Shown here one piece after another: positions 49,645 through 57,341 of a stretch of 57,341 nt of DNA. A program made the position numbers and the translations under genes. How positions within the stretch are numbered: position 1 is the stretch's first letter; every line of letters begins with the position of its first letter. Source of the stretch: JAJRVH01 sp964505995 (lineage in GTDB: Bacteria > Pseudomonadota > Zetaproteobacteria > Mariprofundales > Mariprofundaceae). Under the pieces are notes generated by a model. That model searched no databases. It was given only the letters and a program-made list of their open reading frames with translations, and was not told where the DNA came from. Location: positions 1 to 57,341 of the forward strand of contig CAZDLB010000001.1 in assembly GCA_964505995.1 (NCBI GenBank), written 5' to 3'.

Positions 49645-50861
49645 GCCTTGCCAGCTGCGAAGAACTGATCGAGGAACTGCGCGCCGGGCGCATGATCATC
49701 CTGGCCGATGACGAGGATCGCGAAAACGAGGGCGATCTGGTCATGGCGGCGGAGTGGGTGACGCCCGAGGCCATCAACTTCATGGCCACGCATGGGCGCG
49801 GCCTGATCTGTCTGGCCCTGACGCAGGAAAAGGCCGATGCGCTGCAGCTTCCGCTGATGGTGGCCAACACCAACAGCAAGTTCAAAACCAATTTCACGCT
49901 GTCCATCGAGGCGGCCGAGGGCGTGACCACCGGCATCTCGGCCTTTGACCGCGCGCATACGATCCGCACGGCCATCCGCGATGACGCGAAACCGTCCGAT
50001 CTGCATTCGCCGGGACATGTTTTTCCGCTCGTTTCGCGCGAGGGCGGGCTGCTGGTGCGCGCCGGCCACACCGAGGCCAGCGTGGATCTGGCGCGCATGG
50101 CGGGACTGAAGCCGGCTGGCGTGATCTGCGAGATCATGAACGAGGATGGCAGCATGGCGCGCATGCCCGAACTCAAGGTCTTTGCGAAGAAGCATGGCCT
50201 GAAGATCGGCTGCATCGCCGATGTCATCCGGTACCGCCTGCAGCACGATTCGCTCGTCAAGCGCGAGGTCGAGGTGCGCATGCCGACCGAGTTCGGCGAT
50301 TTTCGCATGTACGGCTACAGCAACATGGTGGATTCCGCCGAGCATGTGGCGCTGGTGATGGGGCATCCCGAGCCGGAGCGCCCGTGCCTTGTGCGCGTGC
50401 ATTCGGAATGCCTGACCGGCGATGTGTTCACGTCCCGCCGCTGCGATTGCGGCTCGCAGCTGCATGCGGCCATGCGGCAGGTCGCCGAGGCCGGAGAGGG
50501 CGTGATTCTCTATCTGCGTCAGGAGGGACGCGGCATCGGACTGCTGAACAAGCTGAAGGCCTACAAGCTTCAGGACATCGGCCATGATACCGTCGAGGCC
50601 AACGAGAAGCTGGGCTTCAAGGCCGACCTGCGCGATTACGGCATCGGCGCGCAGATCCTGCGGGATCTGGGGCTGCGCAAGCTCAGGCTGCTGACGAACA
50701 ACCCCAAGAAGATCATCGCGCTGGACGGATACGGCCTGGAGGTCACCGAGCGCGTGCAGCTTCAGGTCGCGCCGCACGAGGACAACATCGCCTACCTGCG
50801 CACGAAGCGGGAGAAGATGGGACATATCCTGGATATGGGAGGAATCAAGCATGAGTCTTGA
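49641..50861 (+). CDS. ribBA: Bifunctional 3,4-dihydroxy-2-butanone 4-phosphate synthase / GTP cyclohydrolase II
   Basis: 406 residues. The N-terminal RibB domain has the DDEDRENEGD metal and substrate motif (23-32) and HSPGHVFPL; the C-terminal RibA domain has zinc ligands Cys257, Cys268 and Cys270 (CLTGDVFTSRRCDC), YLRQEGRGIGL and LRLLTNNPKK. All key residues of both halves are visible, so both activities are likely. CGGAGGAATC precedes the ATG. It overlaps ribE by 4 and ribH by 11 bases. Confidence 0.96.
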   Translation: MSLASCEELIEELRAGRMIILADDEDRENEGDLVMAAEWVTPEAINFMATHGRGLICLALTQEKADALQLPLMVANTNSKFKTNFTLSIEAAEGVTTGISAFDRAHTIRTAIRDDAKPSDLHSPGHVFPLVSREGGLLVRAGHTEASVDLARMAGLKPAGVICEIMNEDGSMARMPELKVFAKKHGLKIGCIADVIRYRLQHDSLVKREVEVRMPTEFGDFRMYGYSNMVDSAEHVALVMGHPEPERPCLVRVHSECLTGDVFTSRRCDCGSQLHAAMRQVAEAGEGVILYLRQEGRGIGLLNKLKAYKLQDIGHDTVEANEKLGFKADLRDYGIGAQILRDLGLRKLRLLTNNPKKIIALDGYGLEVTERVQLQVAPHEDNIAYLRTKREKMGHILDMGGIKHES

Positions 50862-51336
50862 TGCGCCGCATCTGGCCGGCCATGTCAGCGCCGAGGGACT
50901 GCGTATCGGCATCGTCGTCAGCCGCTTCAACAGCGATATCACCGAGGCGCTGCTCATCGGTGCGCTTTCGGCACTGAAGGAGCATGGCGCCAGCGATGAG
51001 AACCTGACCATCGTGCATGTGCCCGGCGCCTTCGAGATCGGCACGATCGCGGCGAACATGGCCAATTCGGGCCGCTATGATGCCATCGTCTGTCTTGGCT
51101 GCGTGATTCGTGGCGATACTGCGCATTTTGACTATGTCTGCCGGGGCGCGATGGATGCCATCGGCCGGGTCGCGCAGCGGGGCGATATCGGTGTTGGCAA
51201 TGGCGTGCTGACCGTCGATACCGTGGAACAGGCGCGCGAGCGTGTCGGCGGAGCTCATGGCCACAAGGGCGAGGAAGCGGCGCTGACGGCCGTCGAGGTC
51301 GCGCGTCAGCTGCAACGCCTGGCGGAGGAGCATTGA
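50851..51336 (+). CDS. ribH: 6,7-dimethyl-8-ribityllumazine synthase
   Basis: 161 residues. Condenses the ribityl-pyrimidine with dihydroxybutanone phosphate. Family pieces: GIVVSRFNSDITEALL, VPGAFEIG, DAIVCLGCVIRGDTAHFDYVC (with the catalytic His) and GVLTVDTVEQARERVGG. The start at 50851 lies in the end of ribBA (11-base overlap) behind a GGAGG. The stop overlaps nusB. Confidence 0.97.
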   Translation: MSLDAPHLAGHVSAEGLRIGIVVSRFNSDITEALLIGALSALKEHGASDENLTIVHVPGAFEIGTIAANMANSGRYDAIVCLGCVIRGDTAHFDYVCRGAMDAIGRVAQRGDIGVGNGVLTVDTVEQARERVGGAHGHKGEEAALTAVEVARQLQRLAEEH

Positions 51337-51767
51337 TGGGCAACCGGCATCAGGCCAGGGAATCGGCACTGGAAACGCTGTATGCCTGGCACAGTGCCGG
51401 GCAGGACGATGCCATGCTCCCCGATCTGCTGGCAGGGAGGCTGAAGCATGAGGAACGCCGTTCCCAGGATGCGGACTATCTGCGCGAGATCGTTTATGGA
51501 GTCACCGGGAATGTCGAGGCCATCGACGAGCTGATCGCAACGGCGATCCGGGGCCGAAGCCTGCGTTCGGTCGCGCATATCGAGCACAATGTCATCCGCA
51601 TGGCCGTCTGGGAGATGCAGAACCGGCTGGAGATTCCCTATCGGGTCATCATCAACGAGGCGCTGGAGCTGACGCGCGCCTATGCCGGCGAGGCGCCGCG
51701 CGGTTTCATCAACGGCGTGCTGGACAATCTGGCGCGCCGGCTGCGCCCGGCCGAGGTCAGGCGCTAG
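51336..51767 (+). CDS. nusB: Transcription antitermination factor NusB
   Basis: 143-residue helical RNA-binding protein that with NusE forms the rRNA antitermination complex. Typical segments are RHQARESALETLYAW, RSVAHIEHNVIRMAVWEM and IPYRVIINEALELTRAYAG, ending FINGVLDNLARRLRP. ATG 51336 (TGATG with ribH) is preferred over TTG 51333. The ribH-nusB order is widely conserved. The last 11 bases overlap the convergent LOG-type gene. Confidence 0.96.
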   Translation: MGNRHQARESALETLYAWHSAGQDDAMLPDLLAGRLKHEERRSQDADYLREIVYGVTGNVEAIDELIATAIRGRSLRSVAHIEHNVIRMAVWEMQNRLEIPYRVIINEALELTRAYAGEAPRGFINGVLDNLARRLRPAEVRR

Positions 51768-52815
51768 CGGACTCCCGATGGTCCTGCTGATGCAGGGCGT
51801 TCATGCGGCGGATGATCTGGGGTAGCGCATTCATGCGCGTGCGGTCCAGGTGCATGCGCAGGCGGGGCAGATGATCGTAGCAGGGATCGTCGGATTTCGG
51901 CCAGTGGAACACCTGCTCGATACGGCCGCTGGCCAGCACGTCACTGAATTCGGCATTCAGCCGATCCATCGCATCGGCCGACAGCGGGTTGAGGATGCGC
52001 AGCAGCACGGCATCGCCGACATAGCGGAAGCTGTGGTAATTGCTGTAGAAGTCCGCGATATGGCTGACGGCCGCCGCGACGCTGTCGGTATGATAGAGCA
52101 GATGCTGGTCATCGGGGCTGATCAGGTGATCGTTGATCAGGCGGCGCATCCATGAATGCATGAACGGCCCCCAGTAGTCCTGTCCCGGCGCCTCGAGCAG
52201 CACGACCGGAATCGGCGGATTGCGTCCGGTCTGCAGCAGCGTCAGGCATTCAAAGCCCTCATCGAGCGTGCCGAAGCCGCCGGGCGTGAGGATGACGCCG
52301 TCGCTCTCCTTGAGAAAGAAGACCTTGCGGGTGAAGAAATACTGGCAGTAGAAGTGCCGGGGTGAGCCTTCCATGACCGGATTCGGCTCCTGTTCCATCG
52401 GCAGGTTGATGTTGATGGCGAACGAATGTTCCTCTGTCGCGCCCTCATTGGCCGCCTGCATCATGCCGCCGCCGCCACCGGTGATGACCATGAAGCCGGC
52501 ATCCTTCAGCGCCGCACCGCATTCGCGCACCTGCTGATAGGCGGGGCTTGCCGGCGAGGTCCGGGCCGAACCGAAAACGCTGACCTTGCGGAAGGCCCGG
52601 TAGGGCCTGAAGACCTCCAGCCCCTTGCGCAGCTCGCCGAGCACACGGGCGATCATCTTGATGTCGCTGGTCTCGTAATCCCCGGCCACAAGCTTCATCG
52701 CCTCGATCAGCAGCGCCCGCTTGTACGGCGTTTCAAACTGGTAATCCGCAAGCAGGCTGTGCACATGCTTGCGGATCTTCGGCGGCAGATCGTCGATGCG
52801 GGTCGGATCATTCAT
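51757..52815 (-). CDS. Long LOG-family (TIGR00730) protein
   Basis: 352 residues with the LOG/lysine-decarboxylase-like Rossmann core: VSVFGSARTSP, VITGGGGGMMQAANEGA, LTPGGFGTLDEGFE and an extra C-terminal region of about 120 residues (from NDHLISPDDQHLLYH) with many His, Asp and Tyr. Length is between plain LOG (about 190) and PpnN (about 450). Likely a nucleotide N-glycosidase, substrate unknown. It overlaps the OmpA-like gene start by 8 bases on the same strand and nusB by 11 bases convergently. Confidence 0.85.
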   Translation of the reverse strand: MNDPTRIDDLPPKIRKHVHSLLADYQFETPYKRALLIEAMKLVAGDYETSDIKMIARVLGELRKGLEVFRPYRAFRKVSVFGSARTSPASPAYQQVRECGAALKDAGFMVITGGGGGMMQAANEGATEEHSFAININLPMEQEPNPVMEGSPRHFYCQYFFTRKVFFLKESDGVILTPGGFGTLDEGFECLTLLQTGRNPPIPVVLLEAPGQDYWGPFMHSWMRRLINDHLISPDDQHLLYHTDSVAAAVSHIADFYSNYHSFRYVGDAVLLRILNPLSADAMDRLNAEFSDVLASGRIEQVFHWPKSDDPCYDHLPRLRMHLDRTRMNALPQIIRRMNALHQQDHRESASA

Positions 52816-54319
52816 GCCCGCGTTTCTCCGGGGCGGCGATGACGATGTCGATGCGGCGATTCATTTCACGTCCTCTGGCGAACTCATTGCTCGCAATCGG
52901 CCGCACCTCGCCATAGCCGAGCGCGGTCAGGCGCGAGGGATCGATGCCGGCCTTCACGAGGAAGTCGCGCACGGCCTCGGCGCGCCTGAGCGACAGCTTC
53001 TGATTGAATTTGACATCGCCCTGATTGTCGGTGTGCCCCTCGATGCGAACCTTGCGATCGGCATATACCTCAAGCGCCTGCGACAGCCGCTGCAGCAGAT
53101 CGCGGTATTTGGCTTCGATGCTGCTCTTGTTCGGGGCAAAGTGCAGGCCGGACAGGCGAATGACCAGCGAACCATCGAGATTGGCCAGAATCGAGGCTTC
53201 CCCGGGCTTGAAGAGCCTGGCGACCTTCGCCTGACGCTTCTTCTCGAAGGTTTCACGCTCCAGCTTGGCGCGGAAGGCCTCCTTCATCTGCGCCAGCTCT
53301 TCGTTGCGGGCCTCGAGGAAGCGACGTTGCTGTTCCGAGAGCCGGGCCTCCAGTTCCCGCTGGTGCTGCTGTTTCAGCCGGTCAAGCTCGGCCTGATGCT
53401 GCCGCCTTTCCTCGTGCAGGCGCCGCACCAGTTCGTCGGCCGCGCGCACCAGTTCGGCCTCGTCAATGTCGGCCGTCGGATCAGCGGGATTGATCGGCAG
53501 ACGCACCTCCCGGCCCAGCGATTCGGCCAGGTGCAGCCGCAGCCTGCGCGCCTGCAGGATCAGCTTCTCATAGCTGTCGGGCTTCTTCTTCAGCTCCTTG
53601 ATCTTCCTGGCCAGATCCATGGCCTGGCGGGCCAGTTTCAGCGCATTCGCCGGATGCTCGGGGATGGCCTCGGAAAGGCCGTCGGCATAGGCGCGCACAG
53701 GGGCCAGGCTTTCCCGGGCGGCGTTCAGCGTCTGCGGCGCGTAGCGCTTCGCGCCCGCGGACGAGGCCCTGGAGATCAGTCTGGCGCTTCGGGATGCCAG
53801 CGGCGGCATCAGGATGTCCAGGGCCTGACGATAGGCCTTGCCGGCCTCCATGGCCCGATTCTGGCTTTCGCCGAGCCTGCCGGCTTCCATCGCCGTGACC
53901 GCATCATGCACGGAGGCATCGCCGCGATTGATGGCAATCGCCGGGTTCTCGCCACCGGTGAATTCCTCGCCCTCACGCTTCAGCACTTCCAGGCTTTCCC
54001 TAGCTGCCCGGGCCAGCTTCAGCACTTCGGCATGATCGCGTCGGAAGCTGTCGGCCACGTGCCGGGCCTCGTTCAGTGTCTGCTCCGCCTTGGCCAGCGC
54101 CGCATCGGCATCGGCGTCCTTGTGCTGCTCATGCGCCAGCATCGCAGCCCCAAGAAAGGCCTCAGCGCGGGCGATGCTCTGCGGCGCAAAGGCCGCTTCC
54201 TCGCTCTGTTTGAAGCGTTCGATGGCATCCCGCAGCTTCTCTGCCTCGGCTGCCTCGAAGGCCTGGGAAAGGGCCGGCGCGACAAGCAGCACCGCCAGCA
54301 GCAACGATCTAGCTCGCAT
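52808..54319 (-). CDS. Exported OmpA-like peptidoglycan-binding protein with coiled coil
   Basis: 503 residues: signal peptide (about 1-20, LLLAVLLVAPALSQA), an Ala/Glu/Lys-rich helical region with DUF4398-like repeats to about residue 210, a long charged coiled coil (about 280-370, EERRQHQAELDRLKQQHQ), and a C-terminal OmpA domain with VRIEGHTDNQGD, LSLRRAEAVRDFLVKAGI and GREMNRRIDIVI. It probably spans the periplasm and holds peptidoglycan. nadA upstream overlaps by 11 bases and the LOG gene downstream by 8 bases. Confidence 0.85.
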   Translation of the reverse strand: MRARSLLLAVLLVAPALSQAFEAAEAEKLRDAIERFKQSEEAAFAPQSIARAEAFLGAAMLAHEQHKDADADAALAKAEQTLNEARHVADSFRRDHAEVLKLARAARESLEVLKREGEEFTGGENPAIAINRGDASVHDAVTAMEAGRLGESQNRAMEAGKAYRQALDILMPPLASRSARLISRASSAGAKRYAPQTLNAARESLAPVRAYADGLSEAIPEHPANALKLARQAMDLARKIKELKKKPDSYEKLILQARRLRLHLAESLGREVRLPINPADPTADIDEAELVRAADELVRRLHEERRQHQAELDRLKQQHQRELEARLSEQQRRFLEARNEELAQMKEAFRAKLERETFEKKRQAKVARLFKPGEASILANLDGSLVIRLSGLHFAPNKSSIEAKYRDLLQRLSQALEVYADRKVRIEGHTDNQGDVKFNQKLSLRRAEAVRDFLVKAGIDPSRLTALGYGEVRPIASNEFARGREMNRRIDIVIAAPEKRGHE

Positions 54320-55409
54320 GCAGCATCCTTTCCAGCGACAGCTTTGCCCAGCGCTTGATCTCGGCAGGCACCGTGATGCGGTTGACCTCGCCGCCTTCGG
54401 CGATGGCTTCCAGCGACGCGCACAGGTGCTGCGGATCGGTGCGGAACATCGTCGAGCACATGCAGACCATCGGCGAGAGGAACCAGATCGGCTTGTCCGG
54501 ATGCTGCAGTCTAAGCCGGTTCACGAGATTCAGCTCGGTGGCGATCGCAAAGCAGCTGCCGCTCGGAGCCTCGGCCACATGCCGGATGATGGCCTCGGTG
54601 GAGCCGACGAAATCGGCCGTTTCGCAGACCTCGCGCGAGCATTCCGGGTGCGCGAGGATCTCGATGCCGGGGTGGCTGCGGCGCATGGTCTCGGCATGCT
54701 CGGCTCTGAACAGCTGGTGCACCGAGCAGAAGCCCTTCCACAGGATCAGGCGCGCGTTCTCGATGGCCTCGGGCGTGTTGCCGCCAAACGGTAGCGCCGG
54801 ATCCCAGATAATCATCTCGGCATCCCTCACGCCCATCGCCAGGGCCGTGTTCTCGCCCAGATGCTGATCGGGGAAGAACAGGATCTTCTCGCGCTGATTC
54901 CAGGCCCATTCCATGATCGTACGTGCATTGCCCGAGGTGCAGACGATGCCGCCGTGCTCGCCGCAGAAGGCCTTCAGCGAGGCCGAGGAGTTGATGTAGG
55001 TCACCGGCGTGACGCGCTGATCCGGCACGAGAACCTCGCCGAGCTCGCTCCAGCATCGCCGGATCTGCTCATCGTCGGCCATGTCGGCCATCGAGCAGCC
55101 GGCCGCCGGATCGGGCAGGATCACGCACTGGTCGTCCGCGGTCAGGATGTCGGCCATCTCGGCCATGAAATGCACGCCGCAGAAGATGATATAGGGCGCG
55201 CGCGTCTTCGCGGCCGTCTGGGCCAGCTTCAGCGAGTCACCGCTGGCATCGGCAAAGGCGAAGACCTCCTCGCGCTGGTAGTGATGCCCGAGGATCAGCA
55301 CGCGCTCGCCAAGCTCGGCCTTGAGCCGGCGAATGCGATCAAGGATCTCTTCCTCGGGGGTGTCGTAGAGTTGGTCGAGCAGCGTCCGTGCCTGGGCATT
55401 CGTATCCAT
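54309..55409 (-). CDS. nadA: Quinolinate synthase A
   Basis: 4Fe-4S enzyme condensing iminoaspartate and dihydroxyacetone phosphate to quinolinate in NAD synthesis. 366 residues from ATG 55409: LILGHHYQREEVFAFAD, DSLKLAQTAAKTRA, IIFCGVHFMAEMADIL, CSMADMA, TYINSSASLKAFCGEHGGIVCTSGNA, FFPDQHLG and AHPECSREVCETADFVGST. I chose 55409 because TTGACA-N17-GACACT ends 6 bases before this ATG; ATG 55448, with AGAGGA upstream, would place that promoter inside the gene and add 13 non-conserved residues. It overlaps the OmpA-like gene. Confidence 0.94.
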   Translation of the reverse strand: MDTNAQARTLLDQLYDTPEEEILDRIRRLKAELGERVLILGHHYQREEVFAFADASGDSLKLAQTAAKTRAPYIIFCGVHFMAEMADILTADDQCVILPDPAAGCSMADMADDEQIRRCWSELGEVLVPDQRVTPVTYINSSASLKAFCGEHGGIVCTSGNARTIMEWAWNQREKILFFPDQHLGENTALAMGVRDAEMIIWDPALPFGGNTPEAIENARLILWKGFCSVHQLFRAEHAETMRRSHPGIEILAHPECSREVCETADFVGSTEAIIRHVAEAPSGSCFAIATELNLVNRLRLQHPDKPIWFLSPMVCMCSTMFRTDPQHLCASLEAIAEGGEVNRITVPAEIKRWAKLSLERMLHAS

Positions 55410-55444
55410 GCGCAAAGTGTCAGCGGGGGGGCAGGGGCTGTCAA
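55410..55444 (-). promoter_or_regulatory. Promoter for leaderless nadA
   Basis: On the minus strand: perfect TTGACA (55444-55439), 17-base spacer (55438-55422), GACACT (55421-55416), six bases TTGCGC, then ATG 55409. The consensus -35 and exact spacing make this a credible sigma70 promoter with transcription starting at the ATG. Confidence 0.5.
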
Positions 55445-55536
55445 TCATCGCGCAGTCCTCTTGGCAGGGCGGCTGGCGGGACTCCGGGCGCTTCGCTACG
55501 ATTGCGGCCAAGATTTCAGACACCGGAGTAGCCATC

Positions 55537-57341
55537 ATGCCTCATTATCGTTCCCGCACATCCACCCACGGCCGCAACATGGCCGGCGCCCGGGCGCTGT
55601 GGCGCGCCACCGGCACGAGGGATGAGGACTTCGGCAAGCCGATCATCGCCATTGCGAACTCGTTCACGCAGTTCGTGCCCGGCCATGTGCATCTGAAGGA
55701 TCTGGGCCAGATGGTGGCGCGCGAGATCGAGGCGGCCGGCGGCGTGGCCAAGGAATTCAACACCATCGCCGTGGATGACGGCATCGCGATGGGCCATGGC
55801 GGCATGCTCTATTCGCTGCCCAGCCGCGATCTGATCGCCGATTCGGTCGAATACATGTGCAATGCGCACACCGCCGATGCGCTGGTCTGCATCTCCAACT
55901 GCGACAAGATCACGCCGGGCATGCTGATGGCCGCAATGCGGCTGAATATCCCGGCCGTGTTCGTTTCCGGCGGCCCGATGGAGGCCGGCAAGGTCACGCT
56001 GGGAAACCGGCATCTGCATCTGGATCTGGTGGACGCGATGGTCATGGCCGCCGATCCGAACGAAACGGACGAGACGGTGGCGGCCGTGGAGCGCTCGGCC
56101 TGCCCGACCTGCGGCTCCTGCTCGGGCATGTTCACGGCCAATTCGATGAACTGCCTGACCGAGGCGCTGGGGCTTTCGCTGCCCGGCAACGGCTCGCTGG
56201 TCGCGACCCATGCGGACAGAAAGGAGCTGTTCCTGAAGGCCGGGCGTCTGGCCGTGGAGCTGGCGAAGCGCTACTACGAGCAGGACGACGCAAGCGTGCT
56301 GCCGCGCTCGATTGCGACGTTCGAGGCCTTCGAGAACGCGATTGCGCTGGATATCGCGATGGGCGGTTCCACGAACACGGTGCTGCATCTGCTGGCCGTC
56401 GCGCAGGAGGCGGGTGTGGATTTCACGATGGCCGATATCGATCGCATGAGCCGCCGGATTCCGAACATCTGCAAGGTCTCGCCATCCTCGCAGTATCATC
56501 TGGAGGATGTGCACCGCGCCGGTGGCGTGATGGGCATTCTGGCCGAGCTGGATCGCGGCGGCCTGCTTCACCGGGATGCTGGCTGCGTGCATGCGCCGAC
56601 GCTGGGCGAGGCCGTGGATGCCTGGGACGTGATGAATCCCGCCAACGAGGAGGCGCGGCATTTCTATCGCGCCGCACCCGGCGGTGTGCCGTCGCTGGAA
56701 GCGTTCTCTCAGAGCGAGCGCTGGAAGGAGCTGGATCTGGACCGCGAGAGCGGCTGCATCCGCGATCTTGCGCATGCGAATTCAACCGAGGGCGGCCTGG
56801 CCGTGCTCTACGGCAATATTGCCGAGCGCGGCTGCATCGTAAAGACCGCCGGCGTGGATGAATCGATCTGGAGGTTCACCGGCCGCGCGCGCGTGTTCGA
56901 ATCGCAGGAGGAGGCCGTTTCGGCGATCCTCAACGACCGCATCGTCGCCGGTGACGTCGTCGTGATCCGCTACGAGGGCCCGAAGGGCGGGCCGGGCATG
57001 CAGGAGATGCTGTATCCGACCTCGTATCTGAAATCCAAGGGCCTGGGCAAGTCCTGCGCGCTGCTGACCGACGGCCGCTTCTCCGGCGGCACGTCCGGGC
57101 TTTCGATCGGCCATGCCAGCCCCGAGGCGGCCGAGAAGGGAGCCATCGGCCTGATCGAGGAAGGGGATACCATCGAGATCGATATTCCCAATCGTTCCAT
57201 ACACTTGGCTGTTTCCGATGATGTATTGCGTGAACGCCGGAAGGCGATGGAGGCCAAGGGTGCGGATGCCTGGAAGCCGCTCAAGCGCGATCGCGTGGTT
57301 TCGAAAGCCCTGCAGGCCTATGCCGCGCTGACGACCTCGGC
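55537..57341 (+). CDS. ilvD: Dihydroxy-acid dehydratase (3' end outside window)
   Basis: Fe-S enzyme of branched-chain amino acid synthesis; converts dihydroxy acids to 2-keto acids. The reading frame is open from ATG 55537 to the window end, about 601 codons, lacking only the last 10-15 residues of a normal IlvD. Visible: MPHYRSRTSTHGRNMAGARA, CISNCDKITPGM with Cys122, CPTCGSCSGMFTANSMN with Cys195, GGSTNTVLHL, and GPKGGPGMQEMLYPT near the end. GGAG precedes the ATG by 8 bases. It is divergent from nadA across an 87-base-long intergenic region (127 bases from the ATG used for nadA). Confidence 0.96.
   Translation, partial: MPHYRSRTSTHGRNMAGARALWRATGTRDEDFGKPIIAIANSFTQFVPGHVHLKDLGQMVAREIEAAGGVAKEFNTIAVDDGIAMGHGGMLYSLPSRDLIADSVEYMCNAHTADALVCISNCDKITPGMLMAAMRLNIPAVFVSGGPMEAGKVTLGNRHLHLDLVDAMVMAADPNETDETVAAVERSACPTCGSCSGMFTANSMNCLTEALGLSLPGNGSLVATHADRKELFLKAGRLAVELAKRYYEQDDASVLPRSIATFEAFENAIALDIAMGGSTNTVLHLLAVAQEAGVDFTMADIDRMSRRIPNICKVSPSSQYHLEDVHRAGGVMGILAELDRGGLLHRDAGCVHAPTLGEAVDAWDVMNPANEEARHFYRAAPGGVPSLEAFSQSERWKELDLDRESGCIRDLAHANSTEGGLAVLYGNIAERGCIVKTAGVDESIWRFTGRARVFESQEEAVSAILNDRIVAGDVVVIRYEGPKGGPGMQEMLYPTSYLKSKGLGKSCALLTDGRFSGGTSGLSIGHASPEAAEKGAIGLIEEGDTIEIDIPNRSIHLAVSDDVLRERRKAMEAKGADAWKPLKRDRVVSKALQAYAALTTS

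Noticed and set aside
1..57341. Prophage, insertion sequence, CRISPR array, toxin-antitoxin pair
   Set aside because: No transposase, integrase, phage structural gene, spaced repeats or toxin-like small gene pair was found; gene content is chromosomal housekeeping.

Overview
The window is a gene-dense, GC-rich (mostly above 60% by eye) stretch of a Gram-negative bacterial chromosome. RdgC, RodZ, a PilW-like lipoprotein, MltB/RlpA, ClpS/ClpA, Aat and a Hsp33 chaperone point to Pseudomonadota. The mixture of gamma/beta-type genes (rdgC, DUF1841, the AddAB-like pair) with a DUF6111-like protein suggests an early-branching or less-studied lineage. A Zetaproteobacterium is one possibility, but the sequence alone does not settle this. 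Two 100-base N runs show it is a draft, possibly metagenomic, assembly. I see no rRNA, tRNA, CRISPR array, prophage or insertion sequence, and no stretch longer than 300 bases lacks a gene.

Layout. 1-6.2 kb (+): the two ATPases of a peptide ABC importer, a DinG/YoaA-type Fe-S helicase, glycerate kinase, Aat and ThpR. 6.2-13.5 kb (+): recA, recX, alaS, rmuC and recQ, tightly packed. 13.6-18.3 kb (+): ASCH protein, CvfB-like S1 protein, RdgC, a cyclic-nucleotide-binding protein, ApaH and an AT-rich PrsW-like membrane protein. 30.3-18.3 kb (-): rlmN, mtnP, pilW, rodZ, pcm, then a nine-gene overlapping series, mltB-rlpA-LOG-rluA-dacA-dat-HAD-hslO-ygjP, centred on cell-wall remodelling. 30.4-32.7 kb (+): a circularly permuted ATP-grasp protein with two glycosyltransferases of the arsenosugar-associated families. 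38.1-32.7 kb (-): clpS, clpA, trmO and a zinc-ribbon/Ser-Thr-kinase/HDOD fusion. 38.2-42.8 kb (+): CbbY-like HAD, TatD, DUF4438, retropepsin-like protease, nitrilase, DUF1841 and a small membrane protein. 42.8-49 kb: a 49-residue zinc-ribbon protein (-) and an AddB/AddA-like helicase-nuclease pair (+). 49-51.8 kb (+): ribE-ribBA-ribH-nusB. 55.4-51.8 kb (-): nadA, an OmpA-like protein and a long LOG-family protein. 55.5 kb to the end (+): ilvD, cut by the window edge.

How the genes work together. DNA repair and recombination dominate: RecA/RecX, RecQ, RmuC, RdgC, DinG-like and AddAB-like. Aat with ClpS/ClpA gives most of a bacterial N-degron pathway. A second theme is peptidoglycan turnover and cell shape (MltB, RlpA, DacA, D-amino-acid aminotransferase, RodZ).

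The most notable observations are as follows. (1) The permuted ATP-grasp plus glycosyltransferase trio may be a small biosynthetic system. (2) A kinase-HDOD fusion ends the clpSA operon. (3) Several genes have a -10 element 6-7 nt from the start codon, predicting leaderless mRNAs. (4) recX seems to lack a standard start codon. (5) The second N gap is an assembly artefact: an exact 55-bp duplication flanks it, and collapsing it restores the reading frame.
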